Notes: generated from the sequence alone by a model not told the origin. A stretch of 64,000 nucleotides of DNA from Cloeon dipterum (GCF_949628265.1 NC_088789.1:868001-932000); one strand, 5' to 3'; counted from the stretch's first letter, positions 23,901-37,000 are shown. Translations and numbers: made by a program.

Positions 23901-26427
23901 AGACCGCTGGTGCTCTTTTCCGTGAGATAGAGTCGGTGGGAGCCCATTATGTTCGGGAAAAATGGCGGATTTTGGATTTTGAGATTAAAACGGAATGTTT
24001 GGTGAAAAATTCAAGTTTCTTTTAAATTGGGAATTTGGCTGGTAATAATTTCAAAACATATATAAGGGGATCGATTGAGTGAGGATGAGGAGAATGAAGA
24101 AGCAAGCAGCGTTCAGTCAGCTGTTGTGGTGCTAATTGAAGGCATCTGGTGAGCAAATAATAATTTACCAACGCACTCGCTTCGCCCCGCACTAATCTGA
24201 GCAAACAAGGAAGACAAACTAACCGACTGCACCAGCAAAAACCGAAACCAAACACTCGACAAGGCGAGCAGCCTGTTGTGTGGCCAAAACTCTCACTTAC
24301 GTGTCGAGCAAAAATTATCAGGAAACCAACGGCGTTTTTCACGAGATTGTTTTACTCACCACGTGCATGGTCGGCTTTTTGTTTGAGGGAGGCGGCTGAG
24401 GGGGAGGGCCTCTGTTTTTCAAGTCAGGGGTCATCTCTCTTCTGCTCCCCAAGCTTTTTTGTTTCTGAATCATACAAGGAAGAAAATTAAAATTAGATAG
24501 CCCCAGATTTCTTGCAAAAAAATTACAGAAGTATTTGGAGAAAAAAAGATCTCTTAGGCGTTTCAAGACAAATTTATTATGATTATTGATAATTATTCAA
24601 AATATAGGTTACGGACAGCAACGATTCGGTTTCCTGTAAGCTTTTTAAAAGTTCATTTATTAAATCGCCACGATTTATTGTTTGTTATGAGTAAAATTTA
24701 AAAAACATCAATGAAATGATAAAAAAATGTTATTTAACTAAAAAGTATTTTTTTTTTAAATTAAACAACAATTTTGTTAAAAAATAATTAGTATCTAAAA
24801 AAAATCCTGCAGGATGAATTTCCTGTGGGCTTACCTGATGACTGGTTATCACAGGGCTGCTATCAGTGTTACTCCTAACGCTATCAATACTGTCATCGCG
24901 GCTCCTCGTACTTGCACCTGAAATTTGGTCCATTCCGAAATTAAATCAACTGTCTTCTGAAGGTTGGTTTTCGATTCCTCACCTATGTTGCGTCCGGTGG
25001 AGCGCAGCTTTGGCATGCCGCCGGCGAACAGGCTGGCCATGTCCAACGGGCCGCCGCCGCCATTGTTCCTCGACGGCTCTGGCGCCGCCGCTGGACCGTT
25101 GCTCCGAGAGTTAAACCCACCGCCGCTTGGCGGACTCTTTTTCGGGCCTGCAAATTTATAAAAATTAAATAGGTTTTATATTAATGACGTGATAAGTTTG
25201 AATTTTGGACTCTTAAGGCCTTCCTTTACCAGGAAGTTATAAATTGAATAAAATTAAAAAAATATTGCTAATTTTTTTTAAATAGACTGAGCCTTATTTA
25301 TCATTTACTGGGAGAGACTTGAGTCAAAAGTTATTCCAATTGTTCCCTCAATCAAAATTTCCTGTAAATAAAAAGTGAAACTTGATTAAAATTATTTTAA
25401 TTTAACAAAATATTCTTATTAATTTTTTCAATATTTATTTATGAAAATTCCAAATATTCAGTGACTGACAATGAAAAATCTGAAGCATTTCTCGAGCGAC
25501 GATAAGGCTTTGAATTTATTTATATTTCTCGTCAGGGGGAATTTCTAAACCAATTTTTAATGGAAAAAGTTAACGCAATTGGCGTAAAAAATTTCGTGTA
25601 AGACCGGAATAACCTCACAGTTCAGTCATTTTTAAAATCAATGCTGATTCAGACGAAATCGAAGAATTGATGTTAAAAATCTTGTAAGTACTGATAAAAA
25701 TAAAGGCGCATTAATTTTTTACGAGCTATTGAAGCCCTGTTAAAACGGAGTGGTGGCTCACGGGGTTTCCTAGAAAATTTACAACGTTTCGAACTTTGTT
25801 TGCACTATTGATAACAACAATCCTGCGGTCGCTCTATCCACCGATAAAATAAAATAGCTTTCCGGATTTAGCTCTACTCACGCAAAAGGAAAAAATCTAT
25901 GATTAACCAGGACTATTCTTTTTGTTTTACTTTTAAAGAGGCGATTTTTTAAAAGAAATAAATTCAACAGAATATTTTTAAATACAAAAATGAGTCAAAA
26001 TATTTTTAATGAATTCTCTGTTGATCAAATTCTGTTCCGAATGTAGATAACATTTAACACATTGCTCTCTTTCTCGTTGTTGGGGTTCGAGGAAGTCGAG
26101 TGTGTGGTTTTCATTTCATTTTTATCTCGCACATACCACTGATAAAGCTATAACGAGATTCAATTAAAATATTTTTGGCAAAGCCGGAAACAAAGCTTTC
26201 TGGGGGTCGACGTACCCCCCGGGGCCCTTGAGGGGGTGGTCGGGGGACTTGCCTCCGACTGTGGGCGCGCTGCGGTCGTTGGTGACGGCCTTCTTGAGGC
26301 TGGCGCCCTGGCGGATCGACTGCAGCAGCATGTTCCTCGCCTGGCCGTCGTCGGCCGCCGGCCTCGGCGCTACGAACGTGGGCGGGGGCGGCGGCCCCGG
26401 AGGCGGCGGGGGCGGCGGATTTGGCAT
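17991..26427 (-). CDS. Vrp1: Verprolin / WASP-interacting protein (WIP family)
   Basis: Nine coding exons on the - strand: 26427-26216, 25147-24983, 24917-24835, 24464-24360, 23367-23182, 22060-21611, 20331-20085, 19656-19588, 18073-17991 (stop TGA), about 533 residues. The family binds monomeric actin and WASP and promotes Arp2/3-driven actin assembly at the cell cortex, for example in myoblast fusion. Evidence in order: an N-terminal polyproline run (MPNPPPPPPPGPPPPP); a WH2 actin-binding motif at residues 31-55 (RNMLLQSIRQGASLKK...VTNDRSAP); FAGGMPKLRST, conserved in WIP; several hundred Pro-rich residues; and a C-terminal WASP-binding segment (EARFMHMFHKVHDFPAPEKF, compare the family's ESRFxFHxxxDLPPPE). 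Splice phases agree from exon 2 onward. Exon 1 to exon 2 is off by one base next to a run of six G. The last two exons are short and called from matching phases and splice signals. Confidence 0.88.
18300..18860 (+). repeat. Repeat F4 in last verprolin intron, foldback
   Basis: Inverted arms are visible: AGATGGCGCCACCGTA near 18332 against TACGGTGGCGCCATCTT near 18648, and AGACTCAATCCTGCTGCTGTGC against GCACAGCGGCAGGATTGAGTCT. It is homologous to the AANAT intron copy (6060-6600). The rest of this intron (18860-19587) is AT-rich with nothing recognised. Confidence 0.75.
19588..19656 (-). CDS. Vrp1: Short penultimate verprolin exon (69 nt)
   Basis: It is bounded by CCAAG (acceptor) and GTAAGAC (donor). 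In the phase left by the preceding exon it reads DSPSSSHGSSRLSEMHAWDDVHA, and its end phase fits the last exon at 18073. An upstream TTGCTTTCCTCTAATCTGA gives a pyrimidine tract and branch-like site. It is Ser-rich and acidic, like linker sequence; no domain is recognised. It may be alternatively spliced, though the 69-base length would keep the frame. Confidence 0.55.
20187..20249 (-). other. Possible retained mini-intron (exitron) in verprolin
   Basis: Within exon 20331-20085, 63 bases begin GTAAAGAAAG and end TCTGTGTCCGCAG. Both ends look like real splice sites, and the length is a multiple of three with no stop. Removal would join ...QANG to GDVEARF, directly before the WASP-binding segment. 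The protein can be read with or without it. Confidence 0.45.
21232..21465 (+). repeat. Dispersed repeat R3, copy 2
   Basis: Partner of 16862-17110, lying in the verprolin intron just below the large Pro-rich exon. The rest of 20332-21610 is AT-rich intron with nothing else recognised. Confidence 0.6.
23575..23945 (+). repeat. Dispersed repeat R2, copy 1
   Basis: Landmarks are CAGGTCGCGCGACCTGAGG (itself a palindrome), AACCGGCTTCGG, AGGTCATTTGAGTATCCC, GACCTGTCCGATGAGG, TGGTCGACGATCGGACAAACGGCCGAATTTTAA and CTATGGCAGCAAAAATCTGAAAATTGGTTT. Copies lie at 29333-29590 (same orientation) and at 30790-31137, 37866-38190 and 40030-40330 (inverted). It is non-coding and lies in a verprolin intron. 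Confidence 0.8.
25148..26215 (-). other. First verprolin coding intron, no recognised content
   Basis: This is AT-rich sequence without repeats that I can match elsewhere in the window. No small exon is evident, although one would resolve the one-base phase disagreement between the flanking coding exons. Confidence 0.5.
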
Positions 26428-26436
26428 CCTTCTCAC

Positions 26437-26960
26437 CTGTGACCCACATTAGTAAACAATAAACAAGCACTTTCCAAAAGGACGACGAGAGAGAATTCGC
26501 GGCTGTGTTTTCTATTCCTGTTAACGTGGGCCGCGACGGGCCCCCCGGGGTCCCGGACAGGTCCGGGGTGGGCCCGGCCAGCGTGCGGTGAGTCACCTGG
26601 CCCAGCCCTAAGCCCAAACACACACGTTTCACTCTCGCCGTTGACAGCCGCAACTGGCTGGCGCGCTGGGCCGCGCGGGGGGCCGCTCCCGGGCCCGCTC
26701 TCACCTGCTAATTGGGCTGTGCGGCGTGCCGAATCGGGCCCTCAACTGCCCGCCTTCATGTCGGCCACGAGCGGTGTCGAAACACGGGCTGCTTTTCGCT
26801 CTTGCTCGCCTGGCTCGCTCCTTTTCCTGCCTTCGCACTTGGCAATCCGTGGCCAGCCAGCACCACTATCCAATATGGCCGACTTCGTGTGGGGGGGAGC
26901 CGCCTGGCGACATCTGCCGCAGGCTGCCCCAACCCGCTGACGTCACGCAGCCCAACCGCG
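26437..26960 (-). promoter_or_regulatory. CpG-rich promoter and 5' exon region of verprolin gene
   Basis: The region is strongly GC-rich. On the - strand AGCAG|GTGAGAG at about 26705 looks like the donor of a non-coding first exon, and CACAG at 26438-26437 is the acceptor of the first coding exon. Upstream of the presumed exon are a CRE-type TGACGTCA (26938-26945), an ATGGCC-type YY1-like word and several CG words. There is no TATA box, as in a housekeeping-type promoter. Confidence 0.55.
26938..26945. promoter_or_regulatory. CRE-type site TGACGTCA
   Basis: A perfect CREB/ATF palindrome in the CpG-rich block upstream of the verprolin first exon. Function is inferred from the motif and its position. 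Confidence 0.45.
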
Positions 26961-27171
26961 CCAAACACCAATCGGGAAAATGACATCATGAATTTTTCTT
27001 GCGAATTCATGCGCGGAAATTCTTGGAATTTAGATTAGATTAGGGTATTATTTGTTTGTTTTTCGGGTTTAGCATAGACAGGCACATGACTCATGTTGTG
27101 TGTATATTCACTTCCAAAACCAGGTTAGGTGAAGATGACCAACATTTGCAACCAGACGATGTGTTTTTGCG

Positions 27172-27327
27172 GCGCCCAAACAGTACGAACATGATGTGTA
27201 CTTTGCTCTGATTGGTCGACATGCGTCTAATCTAGGTAGTAGAGCCATCATAGACCCTCTGGCTGGTTCGCATGCGCCAGGCTCGACCAATCAGAGCAAA
27301 GTACACAGATTCTTACTGTTTGGGCGG
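27172..27327. mobile_element. Small foldback element, family P3
   Basis: The arms CGCCCAAACAGTA ... TGTGTACTTTGCTCTGATTGGTCGA and TCGACCAATCAGAGCAAAGTACACA ... TACTGTTTGGGCG are inverted copies of about 55 bases, separated by about 40 bases. The inner ends carry GCATGCG-type words. It is a different family from P1. The remaining bases 27330-27990 are AT-rich and include the presumed 3' untranslated region of the TRIM gene. Confidence 0.8.
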
Positions 27328-28025
27328 AAAAAACATTATCTCCGCAACCTGGCAAGATGTTAGCTCTTTCCCGAGTTTCAGATAAAATTTTAGGTGGCGG
27401 CATTATGATTTTTCAGTGTTGTAAATGATTTTTCAATTCGGTTTTATTTGTTGAATGACTAATTTACGTTTTTTAATGTTTAAAAAAAATCGTAATCATG
27501 ATATTTTTGTGACAAAACTTATCAATGAAGTTTTTGTAATAAGCCTTACAAACTTTAATTCATCAGATAAAAGAAAGTGTGTCACCAATAAGTGAAATTC
27601 AGGCCACATTATCATAACAATGTGACGCCATAATTATTGAAAATGTCTAGGTTGACGAATTTTGAGAGCAGTTTCAGTTTCTTCAGATGTTTGTAAACAT
27701 TTATTTACACTCATTACAAAAATGCTTACAAATGGAAAAGGAGACAGAGCAGATTGATTCTTTTCTTTTTCTTTCTTTTTTTGCTTTGGCATAGTAACAA
27801 AAGGAGTGAGAGATAAATAAAACTGAATTAAATAAAGAGATCAGTGACTACTACGTTAGATGTATGTACACAAGAGACTAGCACAGCTGATATGACATTC
27901 AAAATCCTTGTCATATACACAATTATATTATAAATAATAATCCTCTTCAGTCCACTCTCGATAATTTGTTCTGCGCACAGAGTGAAATTTACAGTCCTTC
28001 CGAGAGGTGTTGTTGCTTCTTCCAT

Positions 28026-28044
28026 TCTCTCTCTCTCTCTCTCT
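28026..28044 (+). repeat. Short (CT)n tract near TRIM 3' end
   Basis: An alternating CT run just downstream of the TRIM stop codon, within its presumed 3' untranslated region. Similar short runs lie at 22859-22880 and about 35441-35459. Confidence 0.8.
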
Positions 28045-28073
28045 ATCGCAATAATGGCAAAATGGCGTGCTGT

Positions 28074-31000
28074 CTACCAGTACTGGTACTTTTTGACACA
28101 GTCGTTGCCCAGGTCGACGACCACGATGTGGTGCTCGGGCATCACGGCCACCCCACTTGGTCTTTTGAGCTTTGAGTCGTGAGAGTCGACGGTCGACAGC
28201 ACCTTATCCTCCTCGGAGCTCAGCACTTGGATGTAGTGCCTGCACTTCTCGGAGCGCGTCGCGATTATCCGGTTCTCGCTGTCCATCGTCAGACCGCCGT
28301 ACCTACCACGACCTGACAACAAAATATTGTTATTTTTATTTGAAATTATTCAACTCTGGTTCTGTCGAAATCGAAATTGGTTATTTTAAAAATACAAACT
28401 TTTGATTAGATTAAAACAGGTGATGTTTGTTTTAATTTTAGATTGACAAATTGTATGTCCAGACGATATCATTTTTTTTAATTAATTGATTTTAATTAAT
28501 CAATCTTATGAATACAAAGAAATTAATTAAAAAATAATTAGTTATTTTTAGTTATCTATTTGTGTACCTTTTCCTTCAGCGAAAATTTCTCTCTTGAAGT
28601 CTCCTTCCGAAGAAAAAATTTGAATGCGACTGTCAGCCACTAGGATGTCATCATTTGGAGATGCTGCTACAGACGAGATTAAATTGAACTGGCCCCTTTG
28701 ACTTCCCTTTTTGCCGACCTGCAACAGAGTTAAAACATGATTATTTTATGTTGTAATTATATTATTTGTTTCTATATAATTAACCTGCAGCAATGGCCGG
28801 CCTTGTCCGTCGAACACGAAGACGCAGCTGGCGCTGTTGTCGGCGACGAGGATCTTGCCGCTCTTGGGCATCACCGCGATGTCCACTGGCTCCTGGAAGG
28901 CGTTGTGAGAGAAAGAGGAGATGGTGTCGCCCGTTTCTGGATCGATTTCCGTCACGCTTTTTGTGCGCCAGTTGACCACGATCAGTCCCTGCCGCGTCAG
29001 GGCGATGCCTTTTCAACAATTCCGATGAGATTAAAATAAAAGAAAATTAATTCGGAGCCTACCAGTGCAGCTGCGGCCCTTGAGGCCGTCATTTTCAATG
29101 TGCCTGATGAACTCGAGGTCCAGAGAGAGAACTTTAATCCGTGAGTTGCCTGTGTCCAGCACGTAAACGAAGCCAGCCTCCGAGTTGACTGTGACCGAAA
29201 CCGGCTGCAGGAACTCGCCCTTGCCCGATCCTCTGCAGCCGTGCTCGCCACGCGGACTGTTGTGCTCCGTCACCTCGAAATTTATATTCCTGAAAACAAA
29301 ACATTCAGAGCTTTAGTTTCTGTAGAAAAAGAAGTCAGGTCACGCGACCTGAGGAAGGTCGGTGAAAGTTAAGGTTGAATAATAGTCACTGGGTATCGCC
29401 AAATGTTCTTGGAATTAGTGAAAAAGCGGCCTTGGAGCACATCTCAGGTCGGGTTACCCTCAAAAAGGTCAGTAGGGTATCCCTGGTCAAAGCCCCGTCC
29501 AAGACCTATTCAATGAGGTTTCGTGGCCGATGATCGGACAAACGGACGAATTTTAACAAAAATAAAACCTTTTTTCGAAAATTTCGACTTTTTCAAAAAT
29601 TTGGCCAAAAATAAAATTGTAAAAATTCTAAAAACGGTTCGATTTTGAAAAAAGAAACGCACACAGGCGGACGCGCCTTACCGAGGGGCATCGATTGGGA
29701 CCCAAATCGGCATTGTCCGGCCCATAGAGCCCCGCCTGAGCCCCGAAAACCAAAATTTGAAATGTCATAAATCACGTTTTTTCCACTTTAAAATAACTCG
29801 GCACCTTTGGGTCGTACGGTAAAAACCCAAAATTTATCAGACTGACCGTAAATTTTTACGTTCTTTAAGGTCGAGTTTTGAGGAAATATTCGAAAATTGA
29901 CCGATTTTTTTTTTTAACAGAGAAGAAGATAGGGAACACGTTCGGTCAAGGGGCCCATGCAATATTTTCAAGTCTTTCACTTACTTGTCCTTGATGGGCC
30001 TCTGGAAGACGCTCAAATTGAGCGTGTAAGTGCCGGCGGCTGGCGGTCTGAACCAGACCTTGTAGGTGCCGTCGTCCAAGTCCTGGATTTCCGTCTCAAG
30101 CAGCTGTCCCGAACTGGTGCGCAGCTCGGCGCTGACAGGGTCGCCACCGGACGTGCGCGCCTTGCCGTGGTAGTCGACCGTGCTGAGGGTGGCGCTGCAC
30201 TTGAGCTTGGCCACCACGTCGCCGCTCGACGCCACTGTGTCCACCTCTGCCGAGCAGAGGCTCGGAAAGGTTGTGCTCGTCCGCACCTGAAATCGAAATA
30301 ATTATTAGAGAATTGGTTTATGTAATGAATTTAAATGATATAAAAAATTTGTTTAAAATCAATTAAATCTGAAATCTCCAATGGGTTTATTTCAATGCGA
30401 AAACAATTTAAAAAACGCGAACTGTGACAATTGCCAAATGTGGTTTTTGGGGCCTTTGCGGGGCCCAATGGGTCGGACGGCACCAAATCTGGTACCAATC
30501 GACGCCCCTAAGTGCGTTGCGTCCGCCCGTGTCCGTTTTGTCAAAATCAGACCATCTTTCAAATTTTCACGATTTTTGTTTTGGGACGATTTTTCGAAAA
30601 AGTCGAAATTTTTATGACTTCCGCCGGTCCAGGGCAAAATTTGAAAAATGACTCGATGCGAAATTGATCTGTGAACGTTTTAAGACCAAATCGAGGCAAT
30701 CCGATCAAAATCTTAGGAGAAAACTTTGAAGAACGTGATTTTGAACTTTCTCCGTAAAGGATGACATGGAAATTCGAAAATTCACGATTTTTAATCTATA
30801 TGTGGAGGAAAAAGACCACCGCTGGTCTAGAAAATCATTTTGAGATATTTCGCGCCCACAGCAAAATTAAAATACATTTATTATGGGTTTTCATGTTTTT
30901 GGCAAAAATGGTTTAATTTTGTTAAAATTCGGCCGTTCGTCCCATCGTCGACCACGATCCCTCATCGGACAGGTCTTGGACAGGGCTTTAACCTGGAGTA

Positions 31001-34000
31001 CCCCAGCGACCTTTTTCAGGTTACCCCGACCTGAGATCCGCTCCCAAACCGGTTTTCAATGTTTTTCACTAAATTTGAGTACATTTCACGACTATATTTG
31101 ACAATTTTCGTTCCTTAGGTAACGCGGCCTGAGATTGTAAAGAAGGGAAGTGCTTAATCGTTTGTAACCCCATGAGCGTGTCAGTAAGTAAGTCAAACAC
31201 GAGCGTGTCACCTTTCCAAAGGTGTCGAGTGCCTTCTTGACGACTTCGACGGCGCCCGATTGGCCGCTTTGGAAGTCGCAGGTGAGAAACGAGTTCTCCC
31301 TGGGCTCGGCGAGCGTGGCCACGCTATCCAGTTTCTCCGTCAGACTAGAAATCTTCTGGGTAATGTTTCTGACCTCCACCTGATACTGCAGTCCGTCGCA
31401 CTCGCCGTCCACCTGCGAATTTCACGGCTCATTAGTCATCGTCGAATTCGGGCAACGGCACCGAAGTACAACTTTGGCCTTCTCGGCGGCGATCAGCTTG
31501 AGCTGCTCCTCCAGCACTTGCTTCTTCTTGTCGCGCGCCTCCTTCACGGCATTCGACAGGGCCAGACGCCGCTTCTCGGCCAGAGCGGTGATTTCTTCGA
31601 AGGTGCGCGAAACTTGGGACAAACACGCCTCCGTCGCCTCGTCCAACCGCTTCAGCTCGTCCGACACCGCATCGTGGGCCTGGCCCAACTGAAAAATCGG
31701 ATATTGTTAGGTACTGAAAAACTTATAACTTTGAAAAGGGAATTAAAATACACTTATGGAAAAAAATTGGATTGTTAAATTTTTTAAGGAAAAATCTCGA
31801 CAGAAAAAAGCTTGACTCATGAACGCCAATTAGGTAGATTTACGTACCGTTCGACGCAAAATTTAGTGGGCATCAATTTTAATTTTGGTTTGGCTTGATC
31901 GGACCCGTAAGGCCTGAGCTATAAATTTGCTAAATCCAAAAAACGTGGTTTTTTACATTTTTTTAGTTTGGGGGCTCGCTGCGTTGGCCTCAAGGGCCCG
32001 ACGGGGCCGTGCTAACCCGCGTTCAAAAGAATATCTTATGGGCGGTTAGTCATGTGACGGGCGGAATTTTCGCGCCCTCGGGGTCAAAGATATTCAGGGT
32101 GGAAGGTAAAAAAATGAAACTACTGTGTAACCGAAAATTTGATCTAAAAATCCAAATATGGGCTTAAAAATAATTTAACCCTTCTCTTATACTTCCCAGT
32201 GATTTTCAGCCCCCTGGAACTCATCCTGAGCTCAGGGTGAATTTTTAAAAATACTCAAAATGGGGTTCAAAAATTCAGGATCGAAATTATAAAAAAAGGT
32301 GTTTGATATATTTAATTTAATATTAATTATTGGCATATTTAATTCAATTTGTGTTAAGTCGATTCCCTCTGCAGCGTTGAAACGAGAAAGCGCAGTGCGC
32401 TTTTGTAAATTTAAAAGGAAAGCCCTTTAATCGGCGGCTTGAGTGTGAAAGAAAAACCGCAGGCAGGTTTGATAGCGGGCGGGCAGGCGGTCGGTCGGTC
32501 GGGCGAGTGGATCAGAGGACAAAACCCACCTTGGAGATGCAGTCGTTGGCCTTGTAGAGCAAGATCTCAGACATTCGCTTGATGGCAATGGAGAAGGGAA
32601 TGATGGTGTGCTCGCAACTCGATCCGCCGGTGCTGTGGCTGCCCCCGGTGCACAAGGAGCAAAACACGGTGTCACATGTCTCGCAGAACAGCAACTCCTG
32701 GTTCAATTAGACGCCGAAATTAAACAAAACTGCTAACAAGCCGCTTTCTCGGAATTTCCTGCCGCCGCCGCAGCTAGCAGCCGATTTTATCCTCGAGCGG
32801 TTCAACAGCCGCGCATTTTATTTCTTTCTTTGTCGAGCACAATCGAGCAGCATTAACATGGAAACGGCGTGACTGTGAGACACTCGCCGATTCCCATCCT
32901 CCATCTCAAGGTTGCCTTCGCTGGCGAAAAATAATAGTTCTCGACTGCAGCATTGTCACGTCACGAATTTTTAGAGAAAAAAATTAATTTTTAGTTTATT
33001 ACAACCGAGTTGTTAGTTTCTCCAGCTGTTTCAATTTTTTTTTACCGAAAACCCTAGCAGCGGCCATGATTGCGCCACTTTTAAGCAGGCGGCGGCATTT
33101 TATTCTAAATAAACGGACCTGGTTGATGTGGACAGAGCACTTGGGGATGACCTCTCGGCGCTGTCGGGACATGAGGTCGAGCAGCTGGTTGACGAGGAAG
33201 GAGGGTGGCAGGGCGGCCACCCCTCCGCGCGGGATGGTGATCAGCTCGCGGCAAATGGGGCAGCGGAACGAGCCGGTGTCTCGAGTCTGCGAGCTGGCGA
33301 TGTGCGAAAGGCATTCAAGGCAAACCGTGTGCGAGCAGGGCAGCAGCTTGGGTGTGTGCGCGCTCCCGTCGTACACGCCTGAAAATAATAACAATAAAAA
33401 AAACTATATAGGCGTTGATAACGATTTCAAACGACGGCCTTCCTACTTTAGGGGAAATTTTTACACACATTTTTACTCAAGGCTGCTGCAGATAACACAT
33501 TGACCCCTTTGCAGTTCATTTTTTATCGCAGTTTGATTTGATATAGCAAGCAATAAATTATTTCCCAACACGGAACATTCATCAGAAAAACTTTTACAAT
33601 TAAAATATACACAAAAAATTCTCTCAATATTTGTAAAAATGCTTTAAAAATTTTATAAGTTAAGAAACACTAGAAATTTCAGAAAATGACCCGTGATGAC
33701 CTTTGACGTTGACCGATGACCTTAAAGACCGTCTTTGAAGAAGTTTCTGAGCACACCAATCGATTGTTGAGGGTCGAATTAGGTAAAGTAGATATTTTTT
33801 CCGAACAAAAAGTCCAACGCGACGTGCGTAGGGCAAGTAGAACTTCTTTCCCGCCAAAACAACTGAATGCGAGAACTGCGCATGCGTCAGAGCTGGTTTT
33901 ACCTAATTAGACCCACAAGGATCGATTGGTGTGCTCAGAAACTTCGTTAAAACGAAAATTCTATCTATTTTTCGCAGAATTTTGAAGTAACAATTGAAAG

Positions 34001-37000
34001 AGCTGATGGAAATGAGCCCAAAATGACTTTAAGCCCGAACAAAGCAGTTTATTATTCGTTTCCAATTGGCTCTAGTTAATTTCAAGCGATTTCCCCGCAA
34101 AAGTCACATGACCTTTTGCCATTTCGTACAAAACACTAAAAACTCCTGACATTTAGTGACGCCTTCCGACACCAGAAGCGAAACAAAATGAAATGAGAAG
34201 CGTCTGGAGAGCAGAAACAAAGGTTATCTCACTTGACAGCCGAGCTGCTGGCTGTTATACAACGCAACAGCAGACGTTTTATCAGCAGAGGAAGATGATT
34301 ATTCGCGCAGAAAAATAAATATATACTCACAGAGACAAGTGCTGCAGGTAAGGAAGCTTTCGTTGAAGTCTTCGTAGTTGATGGAGACCGTTTCGACGAG
34401 GGTGGAGCTCATGCTGATCATCCTCTCGCCCACCCGGGTCCTGCGAACAAACACAGCCCACCGTCAATTACATAATACCGACAATAAAATAAACGGGGTG
34501 GACCGACACGCGTCTGACCCACATCCCAACGAGACAAAAATTTAGGCCACGCGTAAACAGCGTTCGAGTCGAATTCCCGCTGAAAATAAAGTCACAATTA
34601 CTCTTGTGTGACTTTCTCCTATAATCTCAGCGGGATTATCTCTCGACATGGGAATTTTAATTTGATTAGACGCTGTCGAGTTGGATTTAATCGGTTTTAT
34701 TACCGGTTTTACGTCTTTGTCCGCTGCTCGAGAGAGTCGTCAAGATAGATTTACTACTTTAGAGATTATTTGACGCATTAAAATACACGTAATGTGAAAT
34801 CTAGATAACTTTTTATGTGAAGTTCTTTGAACTCTGAAATTTGGATGACTTAATGTCGTTTTTTGTACAGCTTGTTGACGACTTCACGCTGTGTTCGATT
34901 CAAAACGTTCCAACAGCAATTTTATTTAAGCGAGAAATTAATTTGCGTCCGAAAACAACGCCAAGCAGAATTAATTCATTTTCCTCTCTCGAAACTCCGC
35001 GGGCGGAACAAGAAAATGGGCATAATTGTCCGCAACCTGCCCGAAGAGCCGTTTCGCCTTTTATTGAGGCGATTTTGTCTCGTTTTTCCCCCGAATGCTA
35101 ATTCCGCGTGCAGCACTCTAATTGGGAATCATTAGAGCGCTGCGGCGCATATGTAATTACACGGAATGCGGAGCCAACTTACATGAGCTCACCGCACTTT
35201 CATCCTCGCGCAGTGTAAACGACCGATATTATATTTCCAGCACGCGTAATTATCTAGCTACTCTTTAACACGAAAATTACAAGTCTATTAACCTAAATAT
35301 TATAGAAAGAAACACTAATTTTTATTTTTATTTTTTTATTTTTTGTAAGAATTGTTACATTTGTATAATGCCTTACCAGTTTCATTGCGGCGTGAGTATT
35401 TAAGTGCTTTGAAAGACTTTTTGTATTTGCGGAAATTTTACTCAAAGAGAGAGAGAGAGCATCCGTCGTGTGTCAAAGAGCTGTAATTATTGTTTGATGT
35501 GTAACTTGTAAATAACTTGTTATATATAGTTTGTTATGTCTTTTTTTGTAATTTTGTTATCAGATGGGGTGCATGTGAGAACATCATCATCTGAGTGTAC
35601 TGTCATGCTGAACGTCAAAATAAATTTGAATGACTTTTAATTTGAATTTAAGCCCAAAATTCATAAAAACGGCCATTTTTGCCGAATCAAATCTTCAGTG
35701 CAAATATTTGCTGTTCCTAGAAGAATTATCCCTTATAAACCAAACACAATTTCCCGGTAAATTAATTTGTCCCGCATGTAAGGTGATGTAATCGAGTCAA
35801 CATGGCGGCGCAATGTCAGCAATTAGACCGACAATTGCCCCTCGAGCGGCCGACGAGGGTGCAAAGTGATTAATGTGTGCTCAGCAGTCTGGCCGGCCGA
35901 TAAGCGGGCGCGCAGGAAATCAACAGGACGAGATAGACAGATTAATCGGCCGGCGCGTCTCAACGACTGATAGCTAGCGCCGCGCGCTAATAAATTCCGG
36001 GCCCGCCGAGCCGAGCCGAGCCGAGCACAGCACAGCCAGGCAACAATATAAAGGAAGCTGCCTGCTCTCTTCTGTCTAGACCGGCAAACAGGTATTCCAT
36101 TCCGTCCGTCCGTCCGTCCGGCCTCCAAGCCCAAGCGCAGGCTAATAAAACGAGAGTGAAGGAAAGGAGAGACCCTATTATCGTTCGCTCCCACACAGGT
36201 CGGCTAAAAACGAACATCGCATCGAACGACGACCCTCGTAAAATACTGAAAGTAATGCATCGGGAAAACTGTCCATCGGAGTTTTTTTAATGGCTCCGAT
36301 TTAAGGTATAACCAAAGAGGGGACAAAAACAAGAATGACGCATATATGGACCCTGCTATAGACTTCCGAAAAATTAATTACGGATTTTTCTCATGTTCAA
36401 AAGCGAAAAATTGTTTTCTAGGTTTCTTCTGCGATTGGCAGAACTGATTTTGATAGAAAGCTAGTCAAATGAAATTGATTTAATTTGAAATCTTACTGGT
36501 AAAGCCAGAAAATTGTAAAAATGAATTAGACGGCCATCTGTTGACGGCTCCAAACACTTTCCCCCCAAAATTTTGATGCATTTACTCGTATAAGACCGTG
36601 TTTGACGAAGTTTCTGAGCACACCAATCGATTCTTGAAGTTCGAATTAGGTAAAGTGGATATTTTTCTTATTTTTCCAACCCAAAAGTCCAGTGCGACGT
36701 GCGAACATTTTTTCCCGCAAAAACAATATGAATGCGAGAAATGCGCATGCGTCAGAGCTGGCTAGATCTGACAAAGAAGTCATTCGTTCAGGCGGTCTCT
36801 TTGCAAGTGCTCAAACCAGCTCTGACGCATGCGCACTTCTCGCATTCATTTTGTTTTGGCGGGAAAAAAAGTTCGCACGTCTCGCTTGACTTTTTGGTCG
36901 GAAAAAAACATCCACTTTACCTAATTCGAACTTCAAGAATCGATTGGTGTGCTCAGAAACTTAGTCAGAGACGGTCTTTAAATTATTGAATCAGCTGAAA

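Noticed and set aside
26111..26704. 197-codon - strand frame over the verprolin first exon
   Set aside because: Wrong frame relative to the WH2 motif, and it reads through the acceptor and donor; GC-rich shadow.
36692..36989. Open frames inside P1 elements (also at 41650-42153, 53533-53872, 59039-59269, 61108-61543)
   Set aside because: The similar translations recur because the DNA element recurs. Copies carry unrelated stops and frameshifts, and the arms give the same peptides on both strands.
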